DNA of 64,000 nt from an uncultured Agathobaculum sp. Its GTDB lineage: Bacteria; Bacillota; Clostridia; Oscillospirales; Butyricicoccaceae. Shown one piece after another: positions 1 to 7,272 of the stretch (its first letter is position 1; the number at the start of each line of letters is the position of its first letter). The notes beneath the pieces were generated by a model that had not been told where the DNA came from, searched no databases, and saw only the letters and a program-made list of their open reading frames with translations. The stretch spans positions 1-64,000 of the forward strand of contig NZ_CALWUQ010000001.1 of the NCBI RefSeq assembly GCF_944384695.1, read 5' to 3'. Both the position numbers and the translations under genes were made by a program.

Positions 1-1205
1 TGACCGTCTGCGGCGTTGTTGCCGAATACAATCCGTTCCACGCGGGACACGCGCACCACCTTGCCGAAACCCGCCGCGCGCTGGGCGCGGACACGGCCAT
101 TGTGTGCGCGATGAGCGGCAATTTCGTCCAGCGCGGCGACCTTGCGGTGATGGAAAAATACCGCCGGGCGGAAGCCGCCGTGCAAAGCGGCGCCGACCTT
201 GTGCTGGAAACGCCGCTGTCCGCCTGTCTTTGGTCGGCGGAAGGGTTTGCGTTCGGCGCGGTCGCGCTGCTGAACGCGCTCGGATGCGTCACGCACCTGT
301 CCTTCGGTGCGGAGCGGGCCGACCTTGCGCTGCTGCGCCGCGCAGCCAATCTGTCCCGCGCGGAGGGGGCGCACGCGAACGCGCTGCGGCAGGCGCTTGC
401 AGCCGGGCTGCCCTATGCCGCCGCCGTACAGCAGGCAGTGGGCGCCGCCGACCCCGAAGCCGGGGCACTGCTTGCCACCCCGAATAACACGCTCGCCGTC
501 GAGTACCTGTGCGCGCTGGACACGCTGGAGAGCGCGATGCAGCCGCTTGCCATCCCGCGCGCGGGCGGCGCGCATGACAGCGACCTGCCTGCGGACGGCC
601 TGCCCTCCGCATCCTATCTGCGCAAGCTGATTGCACAAGGCGATGCAGATGCCTGCCGCCCACTCATGCCGGAAGCATCCTTTGCCGTGCTCGCACAGGC
701 GATTGAGCAGGGTGCAGCGCCCGTAACGCGAAACGCAGTCGACCAAGCCATCCTTGCGCATCTGCGCCGGTTGTCGCCCGATGCGCTTGCCTGCTATTGC
801 GGCGGCGACGGACTGGAAAACCGACTGTGCACTGCCATCCGCGACAACACGAGCTTTGCTGCGGTCTGCACTGCCGCCCAAACCCGCCGTTACCCGCTCG
901 CACGGGTGCGCCGCGCGCTCATGCGGGCGTGGCTCGACCTGCCGACCAGCGTCCCGCCCACCGCGGACTATGTCCGTGTGCTGGCCGTCGGGGCGCGCGG
1001 CCGGGAAATCCTGCGCCGGATGAAGGACACCTGTGCGCTGCCGGTCATCGTCAAGCCGGTCACCGCGCGCGCGCTGCCGGATGCGCTGCAATCCACCCTT
1101 GCGCACGATGTCCTCGCGGACGACCTGTATGCCCTCGCCTACCCCGATGCCGCGCTGCGCGTCGGCGGCGGCCACTTCCGCAAGACCCCTTTCTGCCTGC
1201 CATGA
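1..1205 (+). CDS. tmcAL: tRNA(Met) cytidine acetate ligase (TmcAL), lacking only the first base of its start codon
   Basis: TmcAL activates acetate with ATP and acetylates the wobble cytidine of elongator tRNA-Met. The reading frame is open from base 3, and bases 1-2 (TG) complete an NTG start codon whose first base lies outside the window, so about 401 residues are essentially complete. The N-terminus has the nucleotidyltransferase signature AEYNPFHAGH at residues 8-17, including the HxGH nucleotide-binding motif, followed by MSGNFVQRG, which is diagnostic for this family (formerly YlbM, DUF795). The start is inferred from frame and family alignment, because no upstream sequence is available for a ribosome binding site. 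The zinc-ribbon gene follows after 41 bp on the same strand without a terminator between them. Confidence 0.93.
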   Translation, partial: TVCGVVAEYNPFHAGHAHHLAETRRALGADTAIVCAMSGNFVQRGDLAVMEKYRRAEAAVQSGADLVLETPLSACLWSAEGFAFGAVALLNALGCVTHLSFGAERADLALLRRAANLSRAEGAHANALRQALAAGLPYAAAVQQAVGAADPEAGALLATPNNTLAVEYLCALDTLESAMQPLAIPRAGGAHDSDLPADGLPSASYLRKLIAQGDADACRPLMPEASFAVLAQAIEQGAAPVTRNAVDQAILAHLRRLSPDALACYCGGDGLENRLCTAIRDNTSFAAVCTAAQTRRYPLARVRRALMRAWLDLPTSVPPTADYVRVLAVGARGREILRRMKDTCALPVIVKPVTARALPDALQSTLAHDVLADDLYALAYPDAALRVGGGHFRKTPFCLP

Positions 1206-1246
1206 CCGAATCCATCCACCGACATGTTTTAAGGGAGGTATGACCG

Positions 1247-1468
1247 ATGATGCAATGCCCTTACTGTGGAAAAGAAATGCTCGACGGCAAGCTGCTGGGC
1301 GACCATAAGGCGCTCCGCTGGCAGCCGCAGGACAAAAAGATGCTGTTCGGCCTGTGGGCCTGCGGTGGGCTGACGGTCGGCTCCCACACGCCCACGCAGC
1401 GCGCCGAAGCGCGTGCATGGCACTGTTCCTACTGCAAAAAGCTGATTATTGATTTGGAACATTGCTGA
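1247..1468 (+). CDS. Small zinc-ribbon protein of the DUF6487 type
   Basis: This 73-residue protein has two CxxC knuckles, CPYC at residues 4-7 and CSYC near residues 60-63. They frame a short basic and aromatic core containing WACGG, so a single zinc ribbon is expected. This matches small Firmicutes proteins of the PF20097 (DUF6487) kind, whose function is unknown to me. The start has a strong Shine-Dalgarno, AGGGAGG, about 8 bases upstream of a double ATG. A rho-independent terminator follows directly, so it is the last gene of the tmcAL transcript. The assignment rests on cysteine spacing and size only. Confidence 0.75.
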   Translation: MMQCPYCGKEMLDGKLLGDHKALRWQPQDKKMLFGLWACGGLTVGSHTPTQRAEARAWHCSYCKKLIIDLEHC

Positions 1469-1480
1469 AACCGCGTGCAA

Positions 1481-1510
1481 AGCAGCCCAAACGGGCCGCT
1501 TTCTTTTTAT
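1481..1510 (+). terminator. Rho-independent terminator after the zinc-ribbon gene
   Basis: AGCaGCCC pairs with GGGCcGCT around an AAAC loop with one A-C mismatch. A T-rich tract (TTCTTTTTAT) follows. It separates the tmcAL unit from the padR promoter. Confidence 0.75.
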
Positions 1511-1526
1511 TGGGAATCCCGCACAA

Positions 1527-1548
1527 ACTACTTGACCTGTCGTAGTAG
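1527..1548. promoter_or_regulatory. Candidate PadR operator over the -35 element
   Basis: ACTAC (1527-1531) and GTAGT (1542-1546) form an inverted repeat with a 10-bp spacer. An overlapping CTACT/AGTAG pairing is also possible. The repeat covers the -35 hexamer of the padR promoter, where PadR proteins commonly autorepress. That this PadR binds here is inference. Confidence 0.4.
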
Positions 1549-1560
1549 CCGTGTTATGAT
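1532..1560 (+). promoter_or_regulatory. padR promoter
   Basis: A TTGACC -35 (1532-1537) and a TATGAT -10 (1555-1560) are separated by exactly 17 bp. The padR start codon lies 34 bp downstream. Confidence 0.75.
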
Positions 1561-1594
1561 TACTGCATCAGATGGAGTAGGAGGGAGGCACGCC

Positions 1595-1942
1595 ATGCTG
1601 GGAAGCGACGTGATGCGCGGCTATAATGATATGCTGATTCTGTGCCTGCTGTGCGAGGGCGATTCGTATGGCTATGCAATCTCCCGCGAAATCGAGCGTC
1701 GCAGCGGCGGCGAGTACCCGATTAAGGAAACCACGCTGTATTCCGCGTTCGGACGGCTGGAAAAACAGGGCTACATCGCGCCGTATCAGGGCAGCGAGAC
1801 ACAAGGCAGGCCGCGCACCTATTACACTGTCACAGACGAAGGCCGCCGCGCCTATGCCGCGAAATGTGCGGAGTGGCGCGTGCTCAAAGCTGTGGTCGAG
1901 CGTTTTGCAAAGGAGGATATGAAGCATGGAAGCGATTCGTAA
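1595..1942 (+). CDS. PadR family transcriptional regulator
   Basis: This is a 115-residue winged-helix repressor of the short PadR type. The visible core includes YGYAISREIERRS, the recognition-helix region TTLYSAFGRLEKQG and the wing sequence GRPRTYYTVTDEGR. The start is placed at ATG 1595 because GGAGGGAGG sits just upstream; an in-frame extension further 5' would run back through the promoter. Its end overlaps the next gene by 17 bp, so the two are translationally coupled. PadR genes next to a membrane protein with a HAAS/DUF1700-like N-terminus form a recurrent Firmicutes pair, and the effector is unknown. A dyad on the promoter suggests autoregulation. Confidence 0.9.
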   Translation: MLGSDVMRGYNDMLILCLLCEGDSYGYAISREIERRSGGEYPIKETTLYSAFGRLEKQGYIAPYQGSETQGRPRTYYTVTDEGRRAYAAKCAEWRVLKAVVERFAKEDMKHGSDS

Positions 1943-2645
1943 CTATGTGGAAGCACTGTTCGCCACGCTGCCGCAGAACGCGGACACGCAGCGCATCAAA
2001 GCGGATATGCTGGCAAATCTGGAAGAAAAGTATCGCACCCTGTTGGAAGAGGGCAAAAACGAAAACGAAGCGACCGGTATCGTCATTTCGTCCATTGGCT
2101 CGGTTGAGGAGCTGCGGGAGGAATATGGTTTCGCGGGGGCGAACGAATCCAGCGCAGCAAAGGCCACATCTGCGGCGCGCTCTGCCGCTCCGCAGCCCGA
2201 CCCTGCCGTTATACAGGAGTATGGCCGCTACCAAACGCGCAAGCACATTATGATTGCAACCGCGGTCGCGTTGTTCATCCTGTCGCCGTTCACCCGCTCT
2301 TTTTTTGATGATACGCTGCACCTCAAAACACTCGGCACCTTTGTGATGTTCGCTATAATTGCGGCTGGCGTAGCACTGTGCATCCTGTCCGGTCAAAAAG
2401 ATGACTATTATCGCGAGCTTCACGGTCTTGGCTGCGACGAGGATGACAGCTCGGACAAGGAGGATGAGAAAAAGCATCCCATCAGCAATCTGTTTGCTTC
2501 CATTGCTTTTCCGGTCGCAGCAGTGGTTTATGTATGCATCGGCGTGTTCTATAATCTGTGGCACCCGGGTTGGGTCATCTTCCTGTTCTGCACCGCAGCC
2601 ACCGCTGCGATTGCGGCGTATGAGGAATACCGCCGTCGCAGCTGA
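1926..2645 (+). CDS. DUF1700/HAAS-like membrane protein, partner of PadR
   Basis: This 239-residue protein starts with a helical, acidic domain of about 75 residues (ADMLANLEEKYRTLLEEGK and ISSIGSVEELREEYG). That pattern is typical of HAAS or permease-prefix domains encoded beside PadR regulators. The rest is a membrane part with about four hydrophobic segments, near residues 110-130, 138-158, 195-215 and 218-232. An acidic loop (GCDEDDSSDKEDE) lies between segments 2 and 3. The ATG at 1926 follows AAAGGAGG and overlaps the end of padR. Function is not known; by context it is likely the membrane output or sensor of the PadR module. Confidence 0.7.
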   Translation: MEAIRNYVEALFATLPQNADTQRIKADMLANLEEKYRTLLEEGKNENEATGIVISSIGSVEELREEYGFAGANESSAAKATSAARSAAPQPDPAVIQEYGRYQTRKHIMIATAVALFILSPFTRSFFDDTLHLKTLGTFVMFAIIAAGVALCILSGQKDDYYRELHGLGCDEDDSSDKEDEKKHPISNLFASIAFPVAAVVYVCIGVFYNLWHPGWVIFLFCTAATAAIAAYEEYRRRS

Positions 2646-2660
2646 ACGCTGGAAAAACAT

Positions 2661-2689
2661 TTGACTTTGGCCCTGTTTTGCCGTACAAT
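2661..2689 (+). promoter_or_regulatory. Promoter of the DUF554 gene
   Basis: TTGACT (2661-2666) and TACAAT (2684-2689) are separated by 17 bp. They lie 41 bp before the DUF554 start codon. Confidence 0.75.
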
Positions 2690-2730
2690 CAATTTTAGTA
2701 CACTAAAGCAAAAGAGGGGTAATACACGAA

Positions 2731-3477
2731 ATGATTGGACTCGGCACCATCGTCAACTGCGCCACCATCGCCGCAGGCACCACGCTCGGCGTTTTTCTCA
2801 AGGGCGGACTGCCGCGGCGCTTTGAAACCACCATTATGCAGGCGCTCGGTCTGTGCACCTTTTTCATCGGCATCGGCGGCGCGGCCAGCGGCCTGCTGAC
2901 CATCGAGGACGGCGTCCTTTCTACCCAGCATACCATGCTGCTGGTGCTCAGTCTGGTGCTGGGCGCAGTCGTCGGTGAGGCGCTGGATATCGAAACACGG
3001 CTCAATGACTTTGGCTCGTGGTGCCAGACCCGCTTTGCCGGCAGCAGCGAGGACGGCAAGTTCGTGCAGGGCTTTGTGGCGGCGTCCCTGCTGTTCTGCG
3101 TGGGCGCCATGACTATCGTCGGCGCGCTGGAGGACGGACTGAACGGCAACCCGTCCATTCTGATTGCCAAGGCCGTGCTGGACGGCGTATCCTCGGTGAT
3201 TTTCGCAGCGTCGCTCGGCAAGGGCGTTTATCTTTCCATTCTGCCGCTGCTCGTCTATCAGGGCGGTATCACGCTGCTGGCGCGGTTCATCCGCCCGTGG
3301 CTGACCGATGCGCTCATCAGTCAGGTATCCTGTATCGGCTCGGTGCTGATTTTCGCCATCGGCTTTAACCTGATGTTCGATAAAAAGGTCAAGGTCGGCA
3401 ACCTGCTGCCCGCGGTGATTTTTCCCATCCTTTTCTTTTTCCTCGCGCGGTTTTTCCCCGCGCTGGGCACTTTATAA
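2731..3477 (+). CDS. DUF554 family integral membrane protein
   Basis: This 248-residue protein is almost entirely hydrophobic, with about seven membrane segments. It shows family-typical sequences: MIGLGTIVNCATIAAGTTLG at the N-terminus and FCVGAMTIVGALEDGLNG in the middle. DUF554 (YdfK/YqgA) proteins are conserved membrane proteins suspected to be transporters, with no established substrate. The start ATG follows AGAGGGG, and a well-formed promoter lies immediately upstream, so it is probably monocistronic. The reading frame stays open for another 49 codons after its TAA stop (see the next feature). Confidence 0.9.
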   Translation: MIGLGTIVNCATIAAGTTLGVFLKGGLPRRFETTIMQALGLCTFFIGIGGAASGLLTIEDGVLSTQHTMLLVLSLVLGAVVGEALDIETRLNDFGSWCQTRFAGSSEDGKFVQGFVAASLLFCVGAMTIVGALEDGLNGNPSILIAKAVLDGVSSVIFAASLGKGVYLSILPLLVYQGGITLLARFIRPWLTDALISQVSCIGSVLIFAIGFNLMFDKKVKVGNLLPAVIFPILFFFLARFFPALGTL

Positions 3478-3627
3478 CGCATTTTCCATGCCAGTGAGAA
3501 AATCAACAGCCTCAACCGTGCGCTTTCCAACCGCTCCTGGGAGGTCCGCAGCCTCCGGCATGAAGTGGATTTGCTCAATCAGGAGCTATCCCGCCTGCAT
3601 GACCAAAGCACCTGCATGATTTCATAA
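3478..3627 (+). pseudogene. Coding remnant encoding a coiled-coil C-terminus
   Basis: Directly after the DUF554 stop and in the same frame, 49 sense codons run to a TAA. The peptide has a clear heptad pattern (EKINSLNRALSNR, then EVRSLRHEVDLLNQELSRL), unlike random translation. There is no ATG, GTG or TTG with a ribosome binding site at its beginning. It looks like the 3' end of a gene whose start has been lost, or a readthrough tail of the DUF554 protein. I do not recognise the family. Confidence 0.4.
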
Positions 3628-3672
3628 AAAAAAGCGTGCCGCACCATCGTGCAGCACGCTTTTTCTGTTTTT
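3626..3672. terminator. Bidirectional terminator between DUF554 and the PTS gene
   Basis: AGCGTGC-GCAC and GTGC-GCACGCT form a long stem around a CATC loop with one unpaired base in each arm. It is preceded by an A8 run and followed by TTTTCTGTTTTT, so it can act on transcripts from both convergent genes. Confidence 0.85.
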
Positions 3673-3698
3673 CATCGCCCGCCGCGCTTTCCCTGCCG

Positions 3699-4787
3699 TT
3701 ACAGCGTCATATCGCCGTCCTTGACCCAGCCGATGCGGCGCAGCGCAAGATTGATGAGCGGGCACAGCACCGCGGGCAGCACGAACGAAATCAGCAGCAG
3801 CCCCATCCAGTCCTGCGCGGTGACCGCCGTTTTGACGCCTGCCGCCACATCATCCAGCCAGCCGGTGTAAACGCCGATTTGACCGACCAGACCGCAGGTA
3901 CCCATACCGGAGGACACCGGAGGGCCGTTCATCTCCAACCGGAACAGGCAGGTCGCAATCGGACCGGTGATGGCGGAGGTCAGGATGGGCGCAATCCAGA
4001 TGCGCGGATTTTTCACGATATTGCCCATTTGCAGCATAGAGGTGCCGATGCCCTGCGACACCAGCCCGCCCCAGCGGTTTTCCGGGAAGGACATGACCGC
4101 AAAGCCGACCATCTGTGCACAGCAGCCCGCAACGGCCGCGCCGCCGGCCAAGCCGGTCAGGCCGAGCGCCGCGCAGATGGCGGCGGAGGAAATCGGCAGC
4201 GTGAGCGCGATGCCAACCAGCACGGACACCAGAATGCCCATCAGGAACGGCTGCAAATTGGTCGCCCACATGATGAGGCTGCCCACCTGCATTGCCGCGG
4301 CGCCCAGCGCGGGCGCCCACCATGCCGAAAGCGCCACACCTACGCCAATCGTCACCAACGGCGTGACCAAAATATCAATGCGGGTTTCACCCGCGACCGC
4401 CTTGCCAAGCTCCGCCGCGATGATTGCCACGAACAGCACGGCAAGCGGCCCGCCCGCGCCGCCCAGTGCATTGGACGCAAAGCCCACGCTGATGAGCGAA
4501 AACAGCACCAGCGGCGGACAGTGCAGCGCGTAACCAATGGCGACCGCCATCGCCGGGCCGCTCATGGCCGAGGCCAGCGAACCGACCGTATACGCCGTGT
4601 CATTGACCGTGGCCACCGTCATCGTCAGAAACGGGATGCCCAGCTGCTTGCCTACCGTGTCAATGATGGTGCCAATCAGCAGCGAGCAGAACAGGCCCTG
4701 CGCCATCGCGCCGAGCGCATCAATGCCGTATCGTTTGACCGAAATCACGATATCCTTGCGTTTGAGAAATTCCTTTACCTTGTCCAT
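3699..4787 (-). CDS. PfoR-like PTS transporter subunit IIC (PF13303 type)
   Basis: This 362-residue polytopic membrane protein has about nine to ten hydrophobic segments. It shows the pattern of the EIIC-like PfoR family: GIDALGAMAQGLFCSLLIGT at residues 21-40, GGAGGPLAVL and GTCGLVGQIG. PfoR was named in Clostridium perfringens as a presumed regulator of perfringolysin. Most homologues are orphan EIIC-like membrane proteins whose sugar or regulatory target is unknown, and no EIIA, EIIB or kinase gene is adjacent here. The start ATG follows AGAAGGGGTAAT. Transcription is leftward from the promoter at 4855-4883 and ends at the shared hairpin at 3626-3672. Confidence 0.85.
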   Translation of the reverse strand: MDKVKEFLKRKDIVISVKRYGIDALGAMAQGLFCSLLIGTIIDTVGKQLGIPFLTMTVATVNDTAYTVGSLASAMSGPAMAVAIGYALHCPPLVLFSLISVGFASNALGGAGGPLAVLFVAIIAAELGKAVAGETRIDILVTPLVTIGVGVALSAWWAPALGAAAMQVGSLIMWATNLQPFLMGILVSVLVGIALTLPISSAAICAALGLTGLAGGAAVAGCCAQMVGFAVMSFPENRWGGLVSQGIGTSMLQMGNIVKNPRIWIAPILTSAITGPIATCLFRLEMNGPPVSSGMGTCGLVGQIGVYTGWLDDVAAGVKTAVTAQDWMGLLLISFVLPAVLCPLINLALRRIGWVKDGDMTL

Positions 4788-4854
4788 ATTACCCCTTCTT
4801 TACCGCGCCATGCGGCTATGTGTCAATTTTGCTGTCAAGACAGCTTTCCGACCC

Positions 4855-4883
4855 ATTATATCACATGTGCCGGCAGATGCCCA
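4855..4883 (-). promoter_or_regulatory. Promoter of the PTS IIC gene
   Basis: On the minus strand, TGGGCA (4883-4878) and a perfect TATAAT (4860-4855) are separated by 17 bp. Between this promoter and the start codon are two direct TTGACA copies 12 bp apart. These could be a second, weaker promoter element or a regulator site. Confidence 0.5.
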
Positions 4884-4966
4884 GCTTTTTTTCATCTTCC
4901 GCCCAAATTTTTATCCGACCCTTGCGCGCTTTCCGCGCATGGGCCGCATCCCATTCCTGAAACGCA

Positions 4967-5007
4967 CAAGAGCGTGCAAACCGTTTCCGGTTCGCACGCT
5001 CTTTTTT
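4967..5007 (+). terminator. Strong hairpin with T-tract on the plus strand
   Basis: AGAGCGTGC pairs with GCACGCT, and the stem continues as AACCG/CGGTT around a TTTC loop. CTTTTTT follows on the plus strand. Both neighbours are transcribed on the minus strand, where the hairpin is followed only by CTCTTGTG. It may still stop the MATE transcript weakly, or terminate antisense transcription. Confidence 0.6.
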
Positions 5008-5021
5008 GACAACGCCCACAT

Positions 5022-6383
5022 TCACGCAGTCTGCTCCCCAGCCCTTGGAAAGACCCGCCGCCGCACCACAAAATAGCACACCAGATGCGCACAGATGGTC
5101 AGCGCCCACGAAATCGGATAGGACACATACAGACTGAACAGCGTGTGCTGCCACTGGAAGATGGTGAAAATCCAGATGATACGGAACACACACGCGCCCG
5201 CCAGCGACACCAGCATCGGCAAAATAGAATACCCAAGGCCGCGCACGCTGCCCGCAACCACGTCCATCATCCCGCACAGGAAATACGTCACGCTCACCAC
5301 GCCCAGACGCATCATACCATATGATATAACCTCTGCATCGGTCGAATAGATGCCCAGCAGGCTTTGCCCCAGCAGATGCGCGCCGTTGCCGAGCACCACG
5401 CCAATCAGAATGACCAGCACCAGACAGCGCACCAGCACCTTGTCGATGCGGTGATACTGCTTCGCGCCGAGGTTTTGGCTGGTGAAACTGAGTGAGGTCT
5501 GGTACAGTGCATTCATCGAGGTGTAAACGAAGCCCTCGATGTTGCTTGCCGCGGTGTTGCCCGCAACCACGATTGCGCCGAACGAGTTAATCGACGACTG
5601 AATCAGCACGTTCGAGATATTAAAAATCACGCTTTGCAGACCGGCGGGCAGGCCGACCTGCATGATGCGGGCAAATTTATCCCGATGAAAGCGCAGCCGC
5701 TTGAGATTGACGTTGCACATGCCGTCCACCCGCATCAGGCACAGCACAATCAGCACCGCCGAAATCACCTGCGCAATCACGGTCGCCGTCGCGACGCCCG
5801 CCACGCCCATATGCAGCACAATCACAAAAAACAGGTTGCACACCACATTCACCGCGCCGCTCAGCAGCAGGAAATACAGCGGCCGCCGGGTGTCCCCCAC
5901 CGCGCGCAGGATTGCCGCGCCAAAGTTATACAGCATGGTCGCAGGCATGCCGATAAAGTAGATGCGCATGTACAGCACCGCCTGGTCGAGCACCTCGGCC
6001 GGCGTCGCCATCCATTCCAGCATGGGCCGCGCCAGACAAATACCCGCCACAATCAGAATCACACCACCCGCCACTGCGGTAATCAAAGCGGTCTGCACGG
6101 TTTCCTGCGCATCGTCAAAGTCGTTTGCCCCGCAAAAACGCGCCACCAGCACGTTCGCACCGACCGAAATGCCGATAAAAAAATTGACCAGCAGATTAAT
6201 CAGCGAACTGGTCGAGCCGACCGCAGCCATCGCATGGCTGCCCGCAAACCGGCCGACAACCACGATATCCGCCGCGTTAAACAGCAGCTGCAACACGCCT
6301 GAGCAAATCAGCGGCAGTGCAAACAGCAGAATGCGGCTGAGCAGCGGCCCGCGCGTCATGTCGATTTCATAGGATTTCCTCAT
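5022..6383 (-). CDS. MATE family multidrug/drug-sodium antiporter
   Basis: This is a cation-coupled efflux pump of the MATE superfamily with about 12 membrane helices and 453 residues. Characteristic segments are the N-terminal LLSRILLFALPLICSGVLQL, followed by NAADIVVVGRFAG, and the mid-protein GMPATMLYNFGAAILRAVGD motif that opens the second half. The start is set at the ATG at 6383. The first in-frame ATG (6410) falls at or before the transcription start expected from the promoter at 6412-6441, while AAGAAGGG precedes 6389/6383. The ATG at 6389 is an equally possible start. Substrate cannot be predicted. It diverges from the two-component system at 6574. Confidence 0.92.
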   Translation of the reverse strand: MRKSYEIDMTRGPLLSRILLFALPLICSGVLQLLFNAADIVVVGRFAGSHAMAAVGSTSSLINLLVNFFIGISVGANVLVARFCGANDFDDAQETVQTALITAVAGGVILIVAGICLARPMLEWMATPAEVLDQAVLYMRIYFIGMPATMLYNFGAAILRAVGDTRRPLYFLLLSGAVNVVCNLFFVIVLHMGVAGVATATVIAQVISAVLIVLCLMRVDGMCNVNLKRLRFHRDKFARIMQVGLPAGLQSVIFNISNVLIQSSINSFGAIVVAGNTAASNIEGFVYTSMNALYQTSLSFTSQNLGAKQYHRIDKVLVRCLVLVILIGVVLGNGAHLLGQSLLGIYSTDAEVISYGMMRLGVVSVTYFLCGMMDVVAGSVRGLGYSILPMLVSLAGACVFRIIWIFTIFQWQHTLFSLYVSYPISWALTICAHLVCYFVVRRRVFPRAGEQTA

Positions 6384-6411
6384 TTCCATCCATCCCTTCT
6401 TCCCTTGCATA

Positions 6412-6441
6412 ATCTTAAGCCCTGCCGAAAGGCTCTGTCAA
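6412..6441 (-). promoter_or_regulatory. Promoter of the MATE gene
   Basis: On the minus strand, a perfect TTGACA (6441-6436) and TAAGAT (6417-6412) are separated by 18 bp. Transcription should start near 6405, which excludes the ATG at 6410 as start codon. Confidence 0.65.
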
Positions 6442-6461
6442 TCCTTTTCCCGCCCTCGCTC

Positions 6462-6490
6462 TTGCCTTTGGCAGCGGATTATAGTAGTAT
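6462..6490 (+). promoter_or_regulatory. Promoter of the two-component system
   Basis: TTGCCT (6462-6467) and TAGTAT (6485-6490) are separated by 17 bp. They lie about 80 bp upstream of the response-regulator start and back to back with the MATE promoter. Confidence 0.5.
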
Positions 6491-6573
6491 TAGAAAAAGC
6501 ACATAAAGTGCCTGACAATAAAAGGATTTTCCGGCGGATTTACCCGCCGGGCGGCGGAAACGGAGAGAGAATC

Positions 6574-7272
6574 TTGAAGTATACCATTCTGATTGCAGAG
6601 GATGACCGCGACATCATCGAGCTGCTGACCCTGTATCTGGGCAGCGAGTTTTCCGTCCAGTCCGTGACGGACGGCAGCCAGGCGCTGGATTTGATTCGCG
6701 CCGGCGGCATCTCGCTGGCGCTGGTGGATATCATGATGCCCGGCCTGAACGGATACGAGCTTATCCAGCGCGTGCGCGAATTCAGCAACCTGCCCATCAT
6801 CATTCTGTCGGCCAAAAGCATGGACACGGACAAGGTGCTCGGGCTGAACATTGGCGCAGATGCCTATATCACCAAACCGTTCAACGCGCTCGAGGTCGTG
6901 GCCTATGTCAAATCGGCGCTGCGCCGGTATTACCAGCTTGGGGCGGACAGTGCGCCCGCCGCCGCGCCGCGTGTGCTGACGCTCGGCGAGCTGGAGCTGG
7001 ACACGGATAAATTCGTGCTGCGGAAAAACGGCCTGACCGTTCCGCTGACCTCGACCGAATTGAAAATCATCGCGGAGATGATGCGCTGTCCCGGCCGGGT
7101 GTTCACCCGCGCACAGCTATACGAATGCGTGGGCGGCACCTTTTATGAGAGCGACGACAGCACCATGATGGTGCATATCTCCAACCTGCGCGCCAAAATC
7201 GAGCACGATCCAGCCAATCCGCGATATATCAAAACAGTCAGGGGGTTGGGCTATAAAATTGAAGACCAATAA
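6574..7272 (+). CDS. OmpR-family response regulator
   Basis: This is a two-domain DNA-binding response regulator. The receiver domain (residues 1-115) carries the acidic pair in IAEDDRD, the phospho-acceptor Asp near residue 52 in LVDIMMPG, and the conserved Lys in ITKPF. The C-terminal winged helix ends with the typical VRGLGYKIE. The start is most likely the TTG at 6574 (232 residues), because GGAGAGAGA sits just before it and the receiver fold begins directly after. An upstream GTG at 6508 has no such site. It overlaps the sensor kinase gene by 14 bp. The regulon is unknown; the MATE exporter is divergently oriented and a plausible target. Confidence 0.93.
   Translation: MKYTILIAEDDRDIIELLTLYLGSEFSVQSVTDGSQALDLIRAGGISLALVDIMMPGLNGYELIQRVREFSNLPIIILSAKSMDTDKVLGLNIGADAYITKPFNALEVVAYVKSALRRYYQLGADSAPAAAPRVLTLGELELDTDKFVLRKNGLTVPLTSTELKIIAEMMRCPGRVFTRAQLYECVGGTFYESDDSTMMVHISNLRAKIEHDPANPRYIKTVRGLGYKIEDQ

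Noticed and set aside
3636-5009. Long plus-strand open frame of 457 codons opposite the PTS IIC gene
   Set aside because: It is antisense to a convincing membrane protein; its product is His/Arg/Gln-rich without any domain, typical of the complement of GC-rich coding DNA.
6508-6573. GTG at 6508 as start of the OmpR-type regulator
   Set aside because: It adds 22 residues not found in receiver domains and lacks a ribosome site, whereas GGAGAGAGA precedes the TTG at 6574.
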